A stretch of DNA of 64,000 bases from Crocodylus rhombifer (GCA_038503035.1 JAVSML010038921.1:35589-99588), one strand, 5' to 3'; counted from the first letter of the stretch, positions 12,553 to 23,148 are shown. Notes: generated by a model not told the origin, from the sequence alone. Made by a program: numbers and translations.

Positions 12553-13704
12553 TTAGCTGCCTCCAAATGCTTCAAGCAACCCCTTTATTGAGCAAACTAG
12601 ACCTGCCAGGCTGCAAAGAAAACCCAAAATAAAAACAGAAATATCAGCACATTTTTCCAGGAGCACTAACTTTTCCCATTTAAGTTTTAAGTGAAAAAGA
12701 GAAGGAAGGAGAAAAGTCATTGCAGCTCCTGTTATACTACCTGTTAAACCCATCAACAGGGCAAAATGTGGTATGCACATGGCCATCAGCAGAGTTAAGA
12801 AAAGAAGTGAGCCTCTTAAAACTAGACCAAATAGAGGAGCACTGTTACCAAAATGATTGCCTTTAGATATACATGCATTCACTATTTCTGTGGCTGCAAA
12901 AAAGGGTAATGGGTAAGAGAGGAGAGCCTTGGCTAAGAGGCACAAATTCACTAGGGTTTGCAAGAATGATGGCAGGTTGTCAGTAACAACTTCCTTTGTC
13001 TCTTCACCCCAAGTAAGAAATGCAGTCACTGCAAAGGTTGTTTTGAAGACGCAAGCAAAAAAGTGAGTCCAATTTAACATACAGTTAAATTCCCCTGGGT
13101 TTTTCATGTTCCCTTCAAGGGTGGGGAGAAATATTTGTGAAGTATAACTGAAAATGATCACCCCAATTGAGACCAGGAAATTCTCAAACTCAATGGAGAA
13201 TCTAAATCTTGTCCAGGACCACTGATGTATTTGTGTCAGACAGTAAGTCATCACGACAAAGATGATAATGAGATGGACTAAGGAGCAAAGCTGGCTAAGC
13301 TTAGAAATGATTTTGAGAGTTCTGATAAATATACAAGGCAGCAATGTTACAAATGCAATTACAGACCAAGTTTTCTCAGTCATTGGTACATGTGGAAAAC
13401 TATGTGACAGCAAGTTCCCACTAACAACCAGATACAAAATGCATGTCATGATCAGTTCCATCACCTGGGTCACACTGACAACTATGCCACCTAGTCTGGG
13501 AAACAGCTTTTTACAGCAGGCATTAGCGATGTCTTCATATGTGTCTCTCACTCTTACGAGCTGCCCATCTTCATTTTCTTCATACAGGCAGGCAATTAGA
13601 ATTTTGCCAGTATAACAGCAGAACATTGCAGTCAGGATAATAAGAAACAGGCCACTGTAACCACTGTGGAGAAGAGCATATGGCAATCCTAGGACAAAAA
13701 TTCC
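12553..13704 (-). CDS. SLC32A1-like: SLC32A1/VIAAT-like vesicular amino acid transporter, terminal coding exon
   Basis: This exon encodes 383 residues ending at a TAA (12553-12555). The family loads GABA and glycine into synaptic vesicles by proton exchange; that this protein does so is inferred. On the minus strand the exon is preceded by a long pyrimidine tract and CTGTAG (acceptor at 13705-13706), and its first codons read [10 protein letters not shown]. Family landmarks include [79 protein letters not shown] and [12 protein letters not shown]. Many hydrophobic segments fit the multi-pass AAAP fold. There are no internal stops or frameshifts. By eye it is clearly VIAAT-like but too diverged for the orthologue, so I read it as a paralogue ('VIAAT-like'). 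A Met at 13684-13686 begins an in-frame ORF, but the splice signal shows it is internal. The upstream exon is at about 62.2-62.4 kb. Confidence 0.9.
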   Translation of the reverse strand, partial: GIFVLGLPYALLHSGYSGLFLIILTAMFCCYTGKILIACLYEENEDGQLVRVRDTYEDIANACCKKLFPRLGGIVVSVTQVMELIMTCILYLVVSGNLLSHSFPHVPMTEKTWSVIAFVTLLPCIFIRTLKIISKLSQLCSLVHLIIIFVVMTYCLTQIHQWSWTRFRFSIEFENFLVSIGVIIFSYTSQIFLPTLEGNMKNPGEFNCMLNWTHFFACVFKTTFAVTAFLTWGEETKEVVTDNLPSFLQTLVNLCLLAKALLSYPLPFFAATEIVNACISKGNHFGNSAPLFGLVLRGSLLFLTLLMAMCIPHFALLMGLTGSITGAAMTFLLPSLFHLKLKWEKLVLLEKCADISVFILGFLCSLAGLVCSIKGLLEAFGGS

Positions 13705-13842
13705 CTACAGAGGAAAAGAAAAAAAAAAAAGGGCAAAAACCATGAAGCAAAATGGTTACTGAAAGCAATACTTTCAAATCATATCCATTGAGCATTACCT
13801 TCTCCTAACTGCATGGTGGGAGCATTGTTACATTAGTTAATC

Positions 13843-13968
13843 TTGGATGCTTATCTTGCTGGGATCCTATGACCCCAGCTGACTTCCTGTCCTTTGGGCA
13901 GGGGGCTGGACTTGATGGTCTCCCGAGGTCCCTTCCAGCCCTAATGTCTATGAAATCTATGAAATCTA
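13843..13968 (+). mobile_element. CR1 LINE 3'-end fragment
   Basis: A 126-bp fragment encoding LDAYLAGIL followed by the CR1 3' UTR and a TATGAAATCTATGAAATCTA tail. It lies in the intron about 140 bases upstream of the terminal exon's acceptor, on the strand opposite to the gene. Confidence 0.85.
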
Positions 13969-15542
13969 AGTAAATAACAATTGCAAAAAAATGTGTTTAT
14001 GATAAATGATGTTATTAGCCAAAATAACTGCTAACACTGACACACACACAGATAAGCTAAGGAAGAGGGAATGCAAGTGATAGAGACAAGCGTCTAGTTA
14101 ATATCTAACACTGATGTGATTAGAAGCATATTTTAAAAGGATCATAGGCAGTTACTCAGTCAACATGCATATTAATGGAGCAGGTTCAATAATAATAAAA
14201 TCAAACAGCTGTATCATTGCCTAGATAAGTTTCATCCAAACAAAAAGAGCACTATTGGCAGATTCAATGACACATCTCTTTGGTCTAAAAATGCTATGGG
14301 GTCATAGCTAACAGTCATCTGAAAATAAAATGCCATTAAAGTCTGATTGTGTTACCTCTGCAGCTGTCTGTATACCTCATGGGGAATTGGCCGTTGTTTC
14401 CATTGATAAGTGATCACCCTCATAGTTGAGAGATTAGAATGTTTGGCTCTATTTAGCTGCTTAAAAATATACATCGAGTTTTCTTACTTATTTTTCTTTC
14501 AATAGTTGAATTATATTAATTTTATCCTGTACAAAGCTCCACACTTCATGTATACTTCTTTCTTCTTGCTGCTATTGTAATGTACATCAATACAAAACTA
14601 TCAAACTCTTGAACAATAGTTAGTCAGAATAAAGATTCAGTTTAAGATAAACAGCCTTCCTGACATTTCCTTTTTATAATATAATGTTGAGAATAAAGGC
14701 TGTACTTTAATCATCCTCTCTATGAGTATAACTGTTGATGGTGATTAAAATACAGTATAAGGGAAACAACATAAAGTTCACTTTCTCTCTACACAAATGA
14801 TTACATTAATATGCCTGGCAGCCTTGGTGGTGATAGTAAAATACCAGTTTAAGTAGCCTTTAACTGGACATAGTGGCCCAAACCCTGAGATGCTTGGGAA
14901 GGATTACATTCTATTAATGGGATATAGCAAAGGAGACACAAATTACAAATGTATAAATGAAGGCCTCGATCCTACAAATCCTTAAACATGTGCTTCACTT
15001 ATCTCATAGGAGTCATTTCACTGGGCACAACTATTCACAGGATGAGGACCTTAATTTTTCATTTTCAAAAGTAAAAGTGGCAGAAACTGCCCTCATAAAT
15101 GGCAGTTCTTACATTTTTATTAGGTCTGTTTCTGCCTATCTCTCGTTGTGTAGTGTATCTTATTGATTGTACAGCTCCACTGATTTTGAGGAACTATTTA
15201 CAGGATCAGGCATTACCCAAAGTAACAGTGATATAATGAAACCTTTAGTCTTCACTCAGGTCAACCATTGCTGACTTCAGTGGGAATTTTAGAAACTACA
15301 GGATCACATCCATCTTGAACATGTAGATAGCCAGTGTACAAACCATACATTATTTGTACAGAAAAAGTAGCAAAAAGATGGTTTATAAAGGCCTAGATGT
15401 CAGTTCCCACCTTCAATCAGCCCAGGTGTCATCTCTTACTTGGGAGAAGTTCCCCATAAATATCAGTAATGATACCATGCTTCTTCAAATCTTTCTTTTA
15501 AATTCTGCTTTCCCATGATACCTAGAAAAAAACTTGACAAGG
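13969..15542. other. Intronic sequence, no gene recognised
   Basis: AT-rich. About 14955-15050 and 15170-15310 (GGCCTCGATCCTACAAATCC, GACTTCAGTGGGAATTT) look like old degenerate interspersed repeat copies. Nothing is coding. Confidence 0.4.
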
Positions 15543-15870
15543 GTTAGGTGTCACAGATGAAAATTGTGTTGAAGGTGCTTGCTGAACGCTGTGAAGATCA
15601 GACCAGGTGTTTCTTGTCATCTGTTCATGTATTGTAAGCTGTATGTCACTGCTAAGAGCCTAATTAAAGTTCAAGATTAGTGAGGCTTTGTATGTCGTGA
15701 GGCCTAGTAAATTTAGCAAGGCCTTGTAGAAGTAGTAGTAAGCCTTGTAGCACAGTTAAAATTAACCTTATCAGAAGAATGCAAAGGCTTGTACTGCTAT
15801 TGGTCAGTCCTAAGGAGAGTTATAATGGGAGAATCTGTATGGCTGTAAGCTATCAGCATAGCTCAGAAGC

Positions 15871-15878
15871 TATAAATT
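15871..15878 (+). promoter_or_regulatory. ERV 5' LTR TATA box
   Basis: TATAAATT in the position expected of the U3 promoter, about 320 bases before the AATAAA. The 3' LTR keeps it at 30864-30869. Confidence 0.5.
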
Positions 15879-16189
15879 GGCTAGCACATCCAGAAATCAT
15901 TAGAAGGAAGATGCAGCGGTGTAAGAGAAGCTACTGATTTAAAATTAGCTGCTGACCTGGATTCATTGGCTAGTGGATCTCGAGAAGCCCGAGGAATGAA
16001 TACCAGGGTCCTTGCTGGTACCTCTTGGACAGTGCTGATCGGAGACATCTGACTTCACTGAGCTTTGAGAAGAGGAACTTATTATATATCAGGCTTCAGA
16101 GGGGACTGCCGATAAGTTGCTGATGCAAATTATTATTGTCTGGCATTGTAGTCTTATTATATTATGCGTAGTTGTGTGTTTGTTAAGTC

Positions 16190-16195
16190 AATAAA
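16190..16195 (+). promoter_or_regulatory. ERV 5' LTR polyadenylation signal
   Basis: AATAAA within GTCAATAAACCTTTCTT, conserved at 31180-31185 in the 3' LTR. Confidence 0.6.
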
Positions 16196-16216
16196 CCTTT
16201 CTTATCTTTTTACCCC

Positions 16217-17345
16217 TGTGACCGCCGGGTTTCAAATAGCCGCTCTCGGGCAGCTTTCACTGTGGTGGTAGACGTAAAGCGCCTTACGGACTCACATTGG
16301 TTGTCACCCGAGTAGATGTCTTCTCCCCAAGTCTCCAACCCTGTACTCACCTGCCATGACTTGTTGTTCCTCAGTGTGCAGGGTTGTTTGTCGAGTGTGC
16401 TCAGTGGCCCGTAGTTCGCCCAGTGGTCACTCACAGGGCTCCACCACCCCTACACCGCAGCCTCATGCTTCCTTTGGTGTTGCATTCCTCTGTTGGCCTT
16501 TTCTCCCCCTAAGGGTAACACCTTCCGACATAGTGTTCGGTTGTCCGTAGCCTATCGCCACGCTCACCCATAAGGGCCTGCCCCTAGGCCCCCTTCCCCT
16601 TCACCCCTCCTTTTGGTAACATACCAAAAAAGAAAGGAACAGTAAACCCTCCAAGACTTTCCTACAGCTTCACTTCTTGGGGAACCCGCACCATTCCCCT
16701 ATGTCCCTTCATAACTAAATACTCAACAAAAAAAAATACGGGGCAACCCAACACTCCCTGTTCCCTTTCTATCATTCTCTGGGCTCTAACTGTGTGGGTT
16801 AGTTTCTTCCTGACCCGTTGCCTTCGGTATTCCCTCTTGTCAGCTCATCAACCCAGTTGGGGTCTGGCGGCGATGCCCACCTCGACTGTAAACCCCCTCC
16901 AGCTCGCCTGGGGTCTTCTTCCCCCTGACGTAGCTTCCTCCACACCCCGTCGTCCCCGCGCTCCCACCTGGGGCCAGCTCTGTCTCCAGGTGCCACTCCA
17001 GCAATGCTTCCAGCCGGCGTGCCTGTTGCTCCTTTGCTGTCCCATGAGAGCTCCGCCCAGTCCTGTCAGCATCTCTCCCTGCTTGCCCAGCTCCACAGGT
17101 CCTGCGGGGAGAGTCCTTTCTGTTGCCGGCTTTGGCTGCAGCTCCTTCCCCATGCCATCCGCCCCCTCCGGGGCATCGGCCGCCATTTTTATCCCTGCTG
17201 GCAGGCATCTGATGCTGATGTCACCAGCCAGCCGTAATTGAATAAAAAGGCGGCTGATGAGACATGCGGGCTTTTCCTTCTGCCCCTTGCATACTGTGCC
17301 CTGAGCTGCCGGTAAGTATCTCCCATTACTTTGTCTCCTGGGACA
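16217..17345 (-). repeat. Gypsy 3' LTR
   Basis: A 1129-bp copy that aligns with 22168-23074 across most of its length. It carries about 250 bp (roughly 16765-17010) that the other LTR lacks. It is GC-rich with many CpG/TpG differences from its partner, about 14% by eye over the first 290 bases. Confidence 0.88.
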
Positions 17346-17366
17346 TAACACCCCCCGCCAGCTGCC
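17346..17366 (-). other. Gypsy polypurine tract
   Basis: On the sense strand GGCAGCTGGCGGGGGGTGTT lies immediately before the 3' LTR. The GCGGGGGG run is the plus-strand primer candidate. Confidence 0.6.
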
Positions 17367-17456
17367 TTGTGGCGGTTCTGTGAGCTATGCGTCCCTGTTA
17401 CCTGTGATCGTCTGTGAGGCGCAACGCCTTGGCCAACCATCGTTTCGTCCCACGCC

Positions 17457-17759
17457 CTAGTAACATCTAGACAAGAAGTCAGCCATTATGTTGTCTTCCC
17501 CAGGGTGGTACACAATATAGAATTTGAAGGGTTGTAATTCCAACGCCCACTGCATTATCTGCGCATTATCGATTTTGGCGGAGCTGAGCCATTTCAGGGA
17601 CGCATGGTCAGTGATGAGCATAAACCGCCTCCTGAGCAAGTAATAACGTAAGTGCTCCACCGCCCACTGGATAGTAAGGCATTCCCGTTCCACTGTCGCA
17701 TACCTAGTTTTGACTGGCAGCAATTTCTGGCTTGTGTAGGCCACAGGCCGGTCCAAGTC
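17457..17759 (-). pseudogene. Gypsy RNase H
   Basis: DRPVAYTSQKLLPVKTRYAT, VERECLTIQWAVEHLRYYLL (catalytic Glu) and LITDHASLKWL (catalytic Asp) make a recognisable RNase H. It ends FYIVYHPGEDNIMADFLSRC. It is the last coding domain before the purine tract, so no integrase follows it. Confidence 0.9.
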
Positions 17760-18150
17760 TGCATCTCATTGGGTAAGTGTCGCCCCAATAGCGGCATCGG
17801 AGGCATCTGTCTGTAACGTAAAAGGTTTATTAAAATCAGGGGTGTGTATAATCACATCCTCACATAGGGCCCTTTTTAAGGCCTGAAAGCTCTGGAACAT
17901 CGCTCCCGTCCACTTGACCCCCTTCCGGTTTGACCCCTTTAGGGCCTCTGATAGGGGTGCCACTATGTTCGAAAACTGTGGCATGAATCTACAATAATAA
18001 GTTACCAGGCCCAAAAATGATCGTAGCTGCTTGAGTGTTTGCGGGGCCTGGAAAGAACGAATGGCTTTGACCTTATCCTCCAATGGCCAGATGGTCCCCT
18101 GCCCTACAAGGAACCCTAGGTACTTGGTGTACATGTGTGCAATCGCGCAC
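17760..18150 (-). pseudogene. Gypsy RT C-terminal part and RNase H start (broken)
   Basis: KCAIAHMYTKYLGFLVGQG, then LRSFLGLVTYYCRFMPQFS (the thumb/connection signature) and TLQTDASDAAIGATLTQ, whose DAS is the first RNase H catalytic Asp. A stop (17766-17768) separates it from the rest of RNase H. Confidence 0.88.
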
Positions 18151-18820
18151 TTCATAGATTTCATAGATTTAATAGACATCAGGGCTGGAAGGGACCTTGA
18201 GAGATCATCGAGTCCAGCCCCCTCCCCAAAGGGCAGGAAGTCAGCTGGGGTTATAGGATCCCAGCAAGATAAGCATCCAATTTACTCTTGAAGGTGTTCA
18301 ATGTAGGTGCTTGAACCACCTCCACTGGCAGATTGTTCCAGACCTTGGGGGCTCGGACAGTAAAGAAATTCTTCCTTATGTCCAGCCTGAAGCGGTCTTG
18401 CAGGAGTTTGTGACCGTTCGACCTCGTCATCCCTTGGGGCGCTCTGGTGAACAGACGTTCCCCCAGATCCTGGTGGTCACCCCTGATAAACTTATAGGTG
18501 GCCATCAGATCACCCCTGAGCCTACGCTTTTCCAGGCTAAAGAGTCCCATGTCTCTCAGCCTATCATCGTAAGATCTGTTTTCCTGACCTCTGATCATGC
18601 GCATGGCTCTCCTCTGGACTCTCTCAAGTTTCTCCACATCCTTTTTGAATTGTGGAGCCCAAAACTGGACGCAGTACTCCAGCTGCGGCCTCACCAAGGC
18701 TGAGTACAAGGGGAGAATGACGTCCCGGGATTTGCTCGAGAAGCATCTATGGATGCAAGCCAGCATTTTGGTCGCTTTATTAGCCGCAGCATTGCATTGC
18801 AGGCTCATGTTCATCTTGGG
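18151..18820 (-). mobile_element. CR1 LINE inserted in the Gypsy RT
   Basis: A minus-strand, 5'-truncated copy. Its open frame (18251-18814) encodes KATKMLACIHRCFSSKSRDV through LDAYLAGIL, followed by the 3' UTR and the TCATAGATTTCATAGATTTA-type tail at 18151. The Gypsy RT reads LRRAGLTV on one side and KCAIAHMYTKYLGFLVGQG on the other, so the insertion point is within one conserved RT segment. The 5' junction is blurred by a G-run (18818-18826). Confidence 0.9.
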
Positions 18821-19420
18821 GGGGGGTCACAGTCAGACCTGCCCTCCTTAGCTCCATCAACACAGCTCTAAGGGTGCATAGATGCTGGCCCCGTGACCGA
18901 GTAAATATGACAATGTTGTCAATATATACTGCGGCGTATTCTGTGTATAGCACCAGAATGCACTCCATTAGCAGCTGGAAGGTGGCGGCAGCCCCGTGTA
19001 GTCCGAACGGCATCTTCACAAATTCATATAGACCCCAGGGGGTTCCAAAGGCCACCTTGGGGTGGTCACACGGCCGTATGGGAATCTGCCAATATCCCTT
19101 GGCCAGGTCTAACATGGTTATGAACCTTTTGCCCTGATCCATTCCACTAATTCCATTACCTGCGGCATGGGAAAAGCGTCAAACATAGCTATTTCGTTCA
19201 ACTGGCGATAATCTACACAGAGCCTTAGGGTTCCATCTGTTTTTCGTACCGGTACCAGGGAACTTCACCACGGGCTTTGAGATGGCTTGATGACACCTAG
19301 TACCTGCATCTTCCCCACCTCCTGACGTGCCTCTCCTGTTGAATGATGGGGTATCGGCCACCATCGATCACGCACTATTGCACCTGGAGGTGTATGTATG
19401 GAGTGGTACATGTCTCTTAC
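18820..19420 (-). pseudogene. Gypsy reverse transcriptase, N-terminal and palm part (broken)
   Basis: FITMLDLAKGYWQIPI carries the first catalytic Asp, KVAFGTPWGLYEFVKMPFGL follows, and the second active-site motif reads YIDN (18915-18926) instead of YIDD. Upstream sequence to about 19420 holds finger segments (KPVVKFPGT, LCRLSPVE) in shifted frames. The 3' part continues beyond the CR1 insertion. Confidence 0.88.
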
Positions 19421-19834
19421 CCATCTGGGATCCTACGAAAAAACCTCCTTAAATTCTTCGAGGAGGTCCCACTTTTCCCTTTTCTGAGTTGTAGTTAGTT
19501 CGTTATTCACACGAACATCTCTCAAGGATCCTGTGACCTCTGGTCCTGGGCTGAGTTCTTGCTGTCCAAGGCCCTCAACTGTCTCTTCCCTAAATGCCAC
19601 TCACCCTTCAGGCTGTTGCCATTCTCGTAACAGATTAACATGGTAAATCTGTTTCGTTCGCTGATGGCCTGGTCGATAAACCTCATAGTCGACCGGGCCG
19701 ACTCTTCATATAATTTCAAATGGCTCTTGCCACTTGGTTAATAGCTTGCTGTGCAAAGTGTGTAATAGAACCAGTACCTTCTGCCCCCGTTGCAACTCCC
19801 ACTCCTTGGAACACAGGTCATACCTTTCCTTTTG

Positions 19835-20870
19835 TCATTGTTGGGCCTGCTGCAGATTGCCTGCAGCCAGCTCTCTTGTGCTCTGGACACGGCGTTGGAA
19901 TGCTTGTTGATATCTTGATGGGCTGGAGATAATCGCAGGACCCTGTTCCCATTCTTCTCGGAGGATCTGCAACAAACCCCGTGGCTGGTGGCCTAACACA
20001 AGTTTGAAAGGGGAATACCCTAGAGATTCTGAGGGGGCATCCCTAAGTACAAACAAAGCCAGCGGGAACATCAAGTCCCAATGTCATACTGGCTTAACAC
20101 CTTTTTAAGGGTTCCGTTCAGTTGATCTACTAACCTGTTGGTCTGGGGGTGATAGACTGACATCCACAGCTGTTTGATCCGCAGGGTCTGACACACTCCT
20201 TGTAGAACCTCGGACATAAAATTTCAACTTTGGTCCATCAGGATCTCATGGGGAATCCCCATGCACGCTATCCATTTCACCTATTCTTCTGCAATCCGAG
20301 GTGCCATTACGGACCTCAATGGCACTGCGTCGGGATATCTCATTGCATAATCCACGAACACCAGGATATACTGGTGTCTGCTACTGCTGCGAGGTAGCAG
20401 CCCGACAACATCCATGGCGATCCATGAAAAGGGCAGGTCAATAATGGGCATTGGTCTCATCGGGGCTTGAGATCTTCCTTAGCCTTTTGGCATTCAGGGC
20501 ACCCTGCGCATCGGAGGGCCACGTCTTCCCCCATTTTTAGCCAGAAAAACCATTGGGATATCTTATCCATGGTTCAATCCCTCCCCATATGGCCCCCAAG
20601 TGAATTGGTGTGTGCCAGTTGCCACACTGCCTTCCAGAAACAAGAAGGCACCACTAGTTGTACTCTGTCTTCCTTCTCTGCCCTGCCTGGTTGAACCCAG
20701 TATAAGAGGTTGTGTCTTACCTCAAAACGGCTCCCAGGATCAGAGCCTGATGTCGGCTGATGAAACTCGTCTTTTGCCCGTGTCCGTAGTTCTTGCAGTT
20801 CAGGATCTTCTTCCTGTGCTTTCCGGAACTGTTGTCTACTGGCGATGTCCTGCAGGTCCACCATGGCCTC
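19835..20870 (-). pseudogene. Gypsy integrase (broken), located before RT
   Basis: Starts with the H2C2 zinc-binding region (LAHTNSLGGHMGRD, then CAGCPECQKAKEDL after a stop). The core has WIAMDVVG with the first Asp, ILMDQS with the second Asp, and HPQTNRLVDQLNGTLKK where the third acidic residue is Asp (20125-20127) instead of Glu. The C-terminal part has SLGYSPFKLVLGHQPRGLL. Stops interrupt it in several places. It lies between protease and RT in the element's sense direction. Confidence 0.85.
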
Positions 20871-21089
20871 CCCATTTCCCTCAGTGGTTCTCTCTCCTTC
20901 CGCTGGGTCACTGAGCCAGCCCTCTCACACCCTTAAAGCTCTGTGAGCGACCTCGATGTCCCACACCCAGTCCATTACATCGTACAGTGGTGCCCAATCT
21001 CTACCCAAGAGCATACTGCATGCTAGACGGGGCGCAAGGCCCACCAACAGCTCCCCGTGGTGCTCCATAACTCGGAGACTTGTCCACAC

Positions 21090-21302
21090 TCAATGTATTT
21101 TCTGGGTTTCTCCATGAAGGCAGGACACCCTCACTGGCTCTGCTCGACAACTGTGGACATCTTTCAAAAGGTCAGCCTTAACCAGCGACTGAGCACAACT
21201 GGAATCTAACACCACCCATACTGGGTGGCCCTTGATCCAGGCTCTTACTACAGGGCATCCCCATACCGGGCTCTCAGCTCCTGTCCCATAACTGCAGTCC
21301 AT
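21090..21302 (-). pseudogene. Gypsy aspartic protease (broken)
   Basis: The motif PVWVVLDSSCAQSLVKADLL corresponds to the retropepsin active site region. The usual D-(T/S)-G triad reads D-S-S (21198-21206), so the glycine is lost. It lies directly after the Gag knuckle. Confidence 0.7.
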
Positions 21303-21309
21303 GGGGTCC

Positions 21310-22150
21310 CCCAGACCGGGCTCCTTGGGGGACTCAGCCCTTCCTCATGGGGAACTCTATGGCAGCCACCTCTCAGAGGCCAACCCCGTACACTTCCATG
21401 GAAAATGTCCCATCCAGCCACAATGGCAGCATACCATATCCCCTCCCGGAGCCCTATAACTGGGCTTCCATCGTTCTGCCTCTCTTGCCAGTGGTACCGG
21501 AAATGGGGACCCATGTATCTCTTGCAGGTAATACAATTCCACAGCTGCGAAAGCCTCAGCCAATGTCAGTGCTTCATCACAGGACTCCAGTGCTGGGTCC
21601 TCTCTTCCAAGTCATTTATGAATTTTTCCGATCTTATCCACGAGGGTCGCCAGCATGCAAGTTGCCAGATTGATCCATTTTCCGAAGAGATCCCAGAGCT
21701 GCTGGAGCAACAACAGCGGTCACCTGTCCTCCGCCCCCTTCTTAGCCTGGAAAAGTCATCGGTAGTGTTCTGGGCTGATCTCCAGGCGATAGAGGATAGC
21801 AGCTTTGACCACCTCGTAATCTTGGGCTTCCTCTCAGGTCAAGGCCCTATAGGCTGCTTGGGCCTTACCCACCACCAGGGCCCCCAATTGGCTAGCCTAG
21901 TATCCTTTGTCGAGGCCCATGTTAACAGCATGCTGCTCAAAGGCCTCGATGTATGCCTCTGGGTCATCTTCAGATGTCATCTTGGGCATTTTAAAGGTCA
22001 ACAGGCTGTGCAGCATCCAATCTTGCTGCTGCTCCAGTATATGTTGCTGGGACCCCACAATCTGCATCAGGGCCTTCAGGTTCTGTCCCAGTAGATCCAC
22101 TGGAGCCATCTCAGCAGGTTGCATGTCAGCCGGGTGGCCCTCCAAGGTTT
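21310..22150 (-). pseudogene. Gypsy gag with SCAN-like capsid and CCHC knuckle (broken)
   Basis: The N-terminal part reads LTFKMPKMTSEDDPEAYIEA and continues FEQHAVNMGL (in the frame open from 22235 to 21897). The DDPEAY-IEAFE segment is typical of Gmr1-like/SCAN-related capsids. After frameshifts, an intact retroviral zinc knuckle CCHCGWMGHFPWKC lies at 21390-21431 (C-X2-C-X4-H-X4-C). The frame is broken between these parts. The long plus-strand ORF 21225-22094 is antisense to this gene. The role was to form the particle and bind RNA; it is now inactive. Confidence 0.75.
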
Positions 22151-22152
22151 TT

Positions 22153-22167
22153 CCGGCCAATGCACCA
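22153..22167 (-). other. Gypsy primer-binding site, tRNA-Gly type
   Basis: The plus strand reads CCGGCCAATGCACCA, identical to the 3' end of vertebrate tRNA-Gly(GCC) including CCA. On the element's sense strand this is TGGTGCATTGGCCGG, directly next to the 5' LTR. Confidence 0.85.
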
Positions 22168-23074
22168 CTTTTTGGCCGGGTTTCGAATAGCTGCTCTCGG
22201 GCAGCATTCGCTCTGGTGGTAGATGTCAAGCACATTACAGACTTGTGTTGTCACCTGAGTAGATGTCTTCCTCCCAAGTCTCCAACCCCGTACTTTCCTG
22301 CCATGACTTGTTGTTCCTCAGTGTGCGGGGTTGTTCGTTGAGTGCACTTGATGGCCCGTAGTTCGCCTGGTGGTTGCTCACGGGGCTCCACCACCCCTAC
22401 ACTCCAGCCTCACGTCTCCTTTGGTGTTGCATTGGTCTGTCAGCCTTTTCTCCCCCTATGGGGTAACACCTTCCAACTTAGTGTTCGGGCGTCCGTAGCC
22501 TATCGCCATGCTCACCTGTATGGGCCTGCCACTAGGTCGCCTTTGCCTTCACCCCTCCTTCGGGGAGCATACCAAAAAAAAAGGAACAGTAAACCCTCTG
22601 AGACTTTCCTACAGCCTTGCTCCTTGGGGAACCCGCACCCTTCCCCTATGTCTCTTCAGCCAGGGTAACTAAATACTCAACAAAAAAAAATAGGGGGCAA
22701 CCCAACACTCCCCGTTCCCTACTTCTGGCTGACATGCCTGTTGCTCCTTTGCTGTCCCATAAGGACTCCCACCGGGGTGCTCTGCCCAGTCCTGTTAGCA
22801 TCTGTCCCTGCTTGCCTGGCTCCACAGGTCCCGCGGGGAGAGTCCCTTCTGTTGCTGGCGTCGGCTGCAGCTCCTTCCCCGTCCCATCCGCATTCTCCAT
22901 GGCATTGGCGGCCATTTTTATCCCTGCCGGCCAGCATCTGATGCTGATGTCACAGGCCAGCTGTAATTGAATAAAAAGGTGGCTGACGAGCCACGTGGGC
23001 TCTTCCTTCCACCCCTCGCATACTATGCCCCAAGCTGCTGGTACGTATCTCCTATTACTTCATCTCCTGGGACA
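22168..23074 (-). repeat. Gypsy 5' LTR
   Basis: A 907-bp copy bordered on the left by the primer site and on the right by the ACCCC duplication. The inner terminus (about 22168-22177) is degenerate compared with TGTGACCGCC of the other copy. Confidence 0.88.
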
Positions 23075-23079
23075 ACCCC

Positions 23080-23123
23080 TGACCACTCTCTCAATCCTGA
23101 ACCCTCCGCTGGTGGCTGGGACA
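23080..23123 (+). repeat. ERV 5' LTR, remaining 3' piece
   Basis: ACCACTCTCTCAATCCTGAA and the following bases to GGGACA match the end of the 3' LTR at 31210-31250. Together with 15549-16216 this gives a 712-bp LTR, against 709 bp for the 3' copy. Confidence 0.9.
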
Positions 23124-23128
23124 TAAAT

Positions 23129-23148
23129 TGGCATCACAAACAGGATTG
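23129..23148 (+). other. ERV primer-binding site (candidate)
   Basis: TGGCATCACAAACAGGATTG starts five bases after the 5' LTR and begins with the TGG expected from a tRNA CCA end. I could not match it confidently to a specific tRNA. Confidence 0.55.

Larger units (their letters stand above)
15549..16216 (+). repeat. ERV 5' LTR, main part (U3, R, start of U5)
   Basis: Starts TGTCACAGATG and matches the 3' LTR from 30542. It contains a TATAAATT box (15871-15878) and AATAAA (16190-16195). It is cut by the Gypsy at 16216/16217; the last 44 bases resume at 23080. Confidence 0.93.
16217..23074 (-). mobile_element. Gmr1-like Ty3/Gypsy LTR retrotransposon inserted in the ERV 5' LTR
   Basis: A minus-strand element with LTRs at both ends. 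It begins TGTGACC, ends GGGACA and is flanked by a 5-bp duplication, ACCCC (16212-16216 and 23075-23079). Read on the minus strand the order is LTR, tRNA-Gly primer site, Gag with capsid and CCHC knuckle, protease, integrase, RT, RNase H, purine tract, LTR. Integrase ahead of RT is not the usual Gypsy order and is the hallmark of Gmr1-like elements, whose capsid is the proposed source of vertebrate SCAN domains. Frames are broken throughout and key catalytic residues are lost. A CR1 interrupts RT. Confidence 0.9.

Noticed and set aside
13262..13615. 117-codon plus-strand ORF
   Set aside because: Antisense to the SLC32A1-like exon, which has clear family motifs.
21225..22094. 289-codon plus-strand ORF
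   Set aside because: It is antisense to the Gypsy gag and protease, whose motifs (CCHC knuckle, LDSSCAQS) are on the minus strand.
22153..22167. Possible tRNA-Gly gene fragment
   Set aside because: Only the 3' 15 bases match. There is no cloverleaf upstream, and the position next to the LTR makes it the retroelement primer site.
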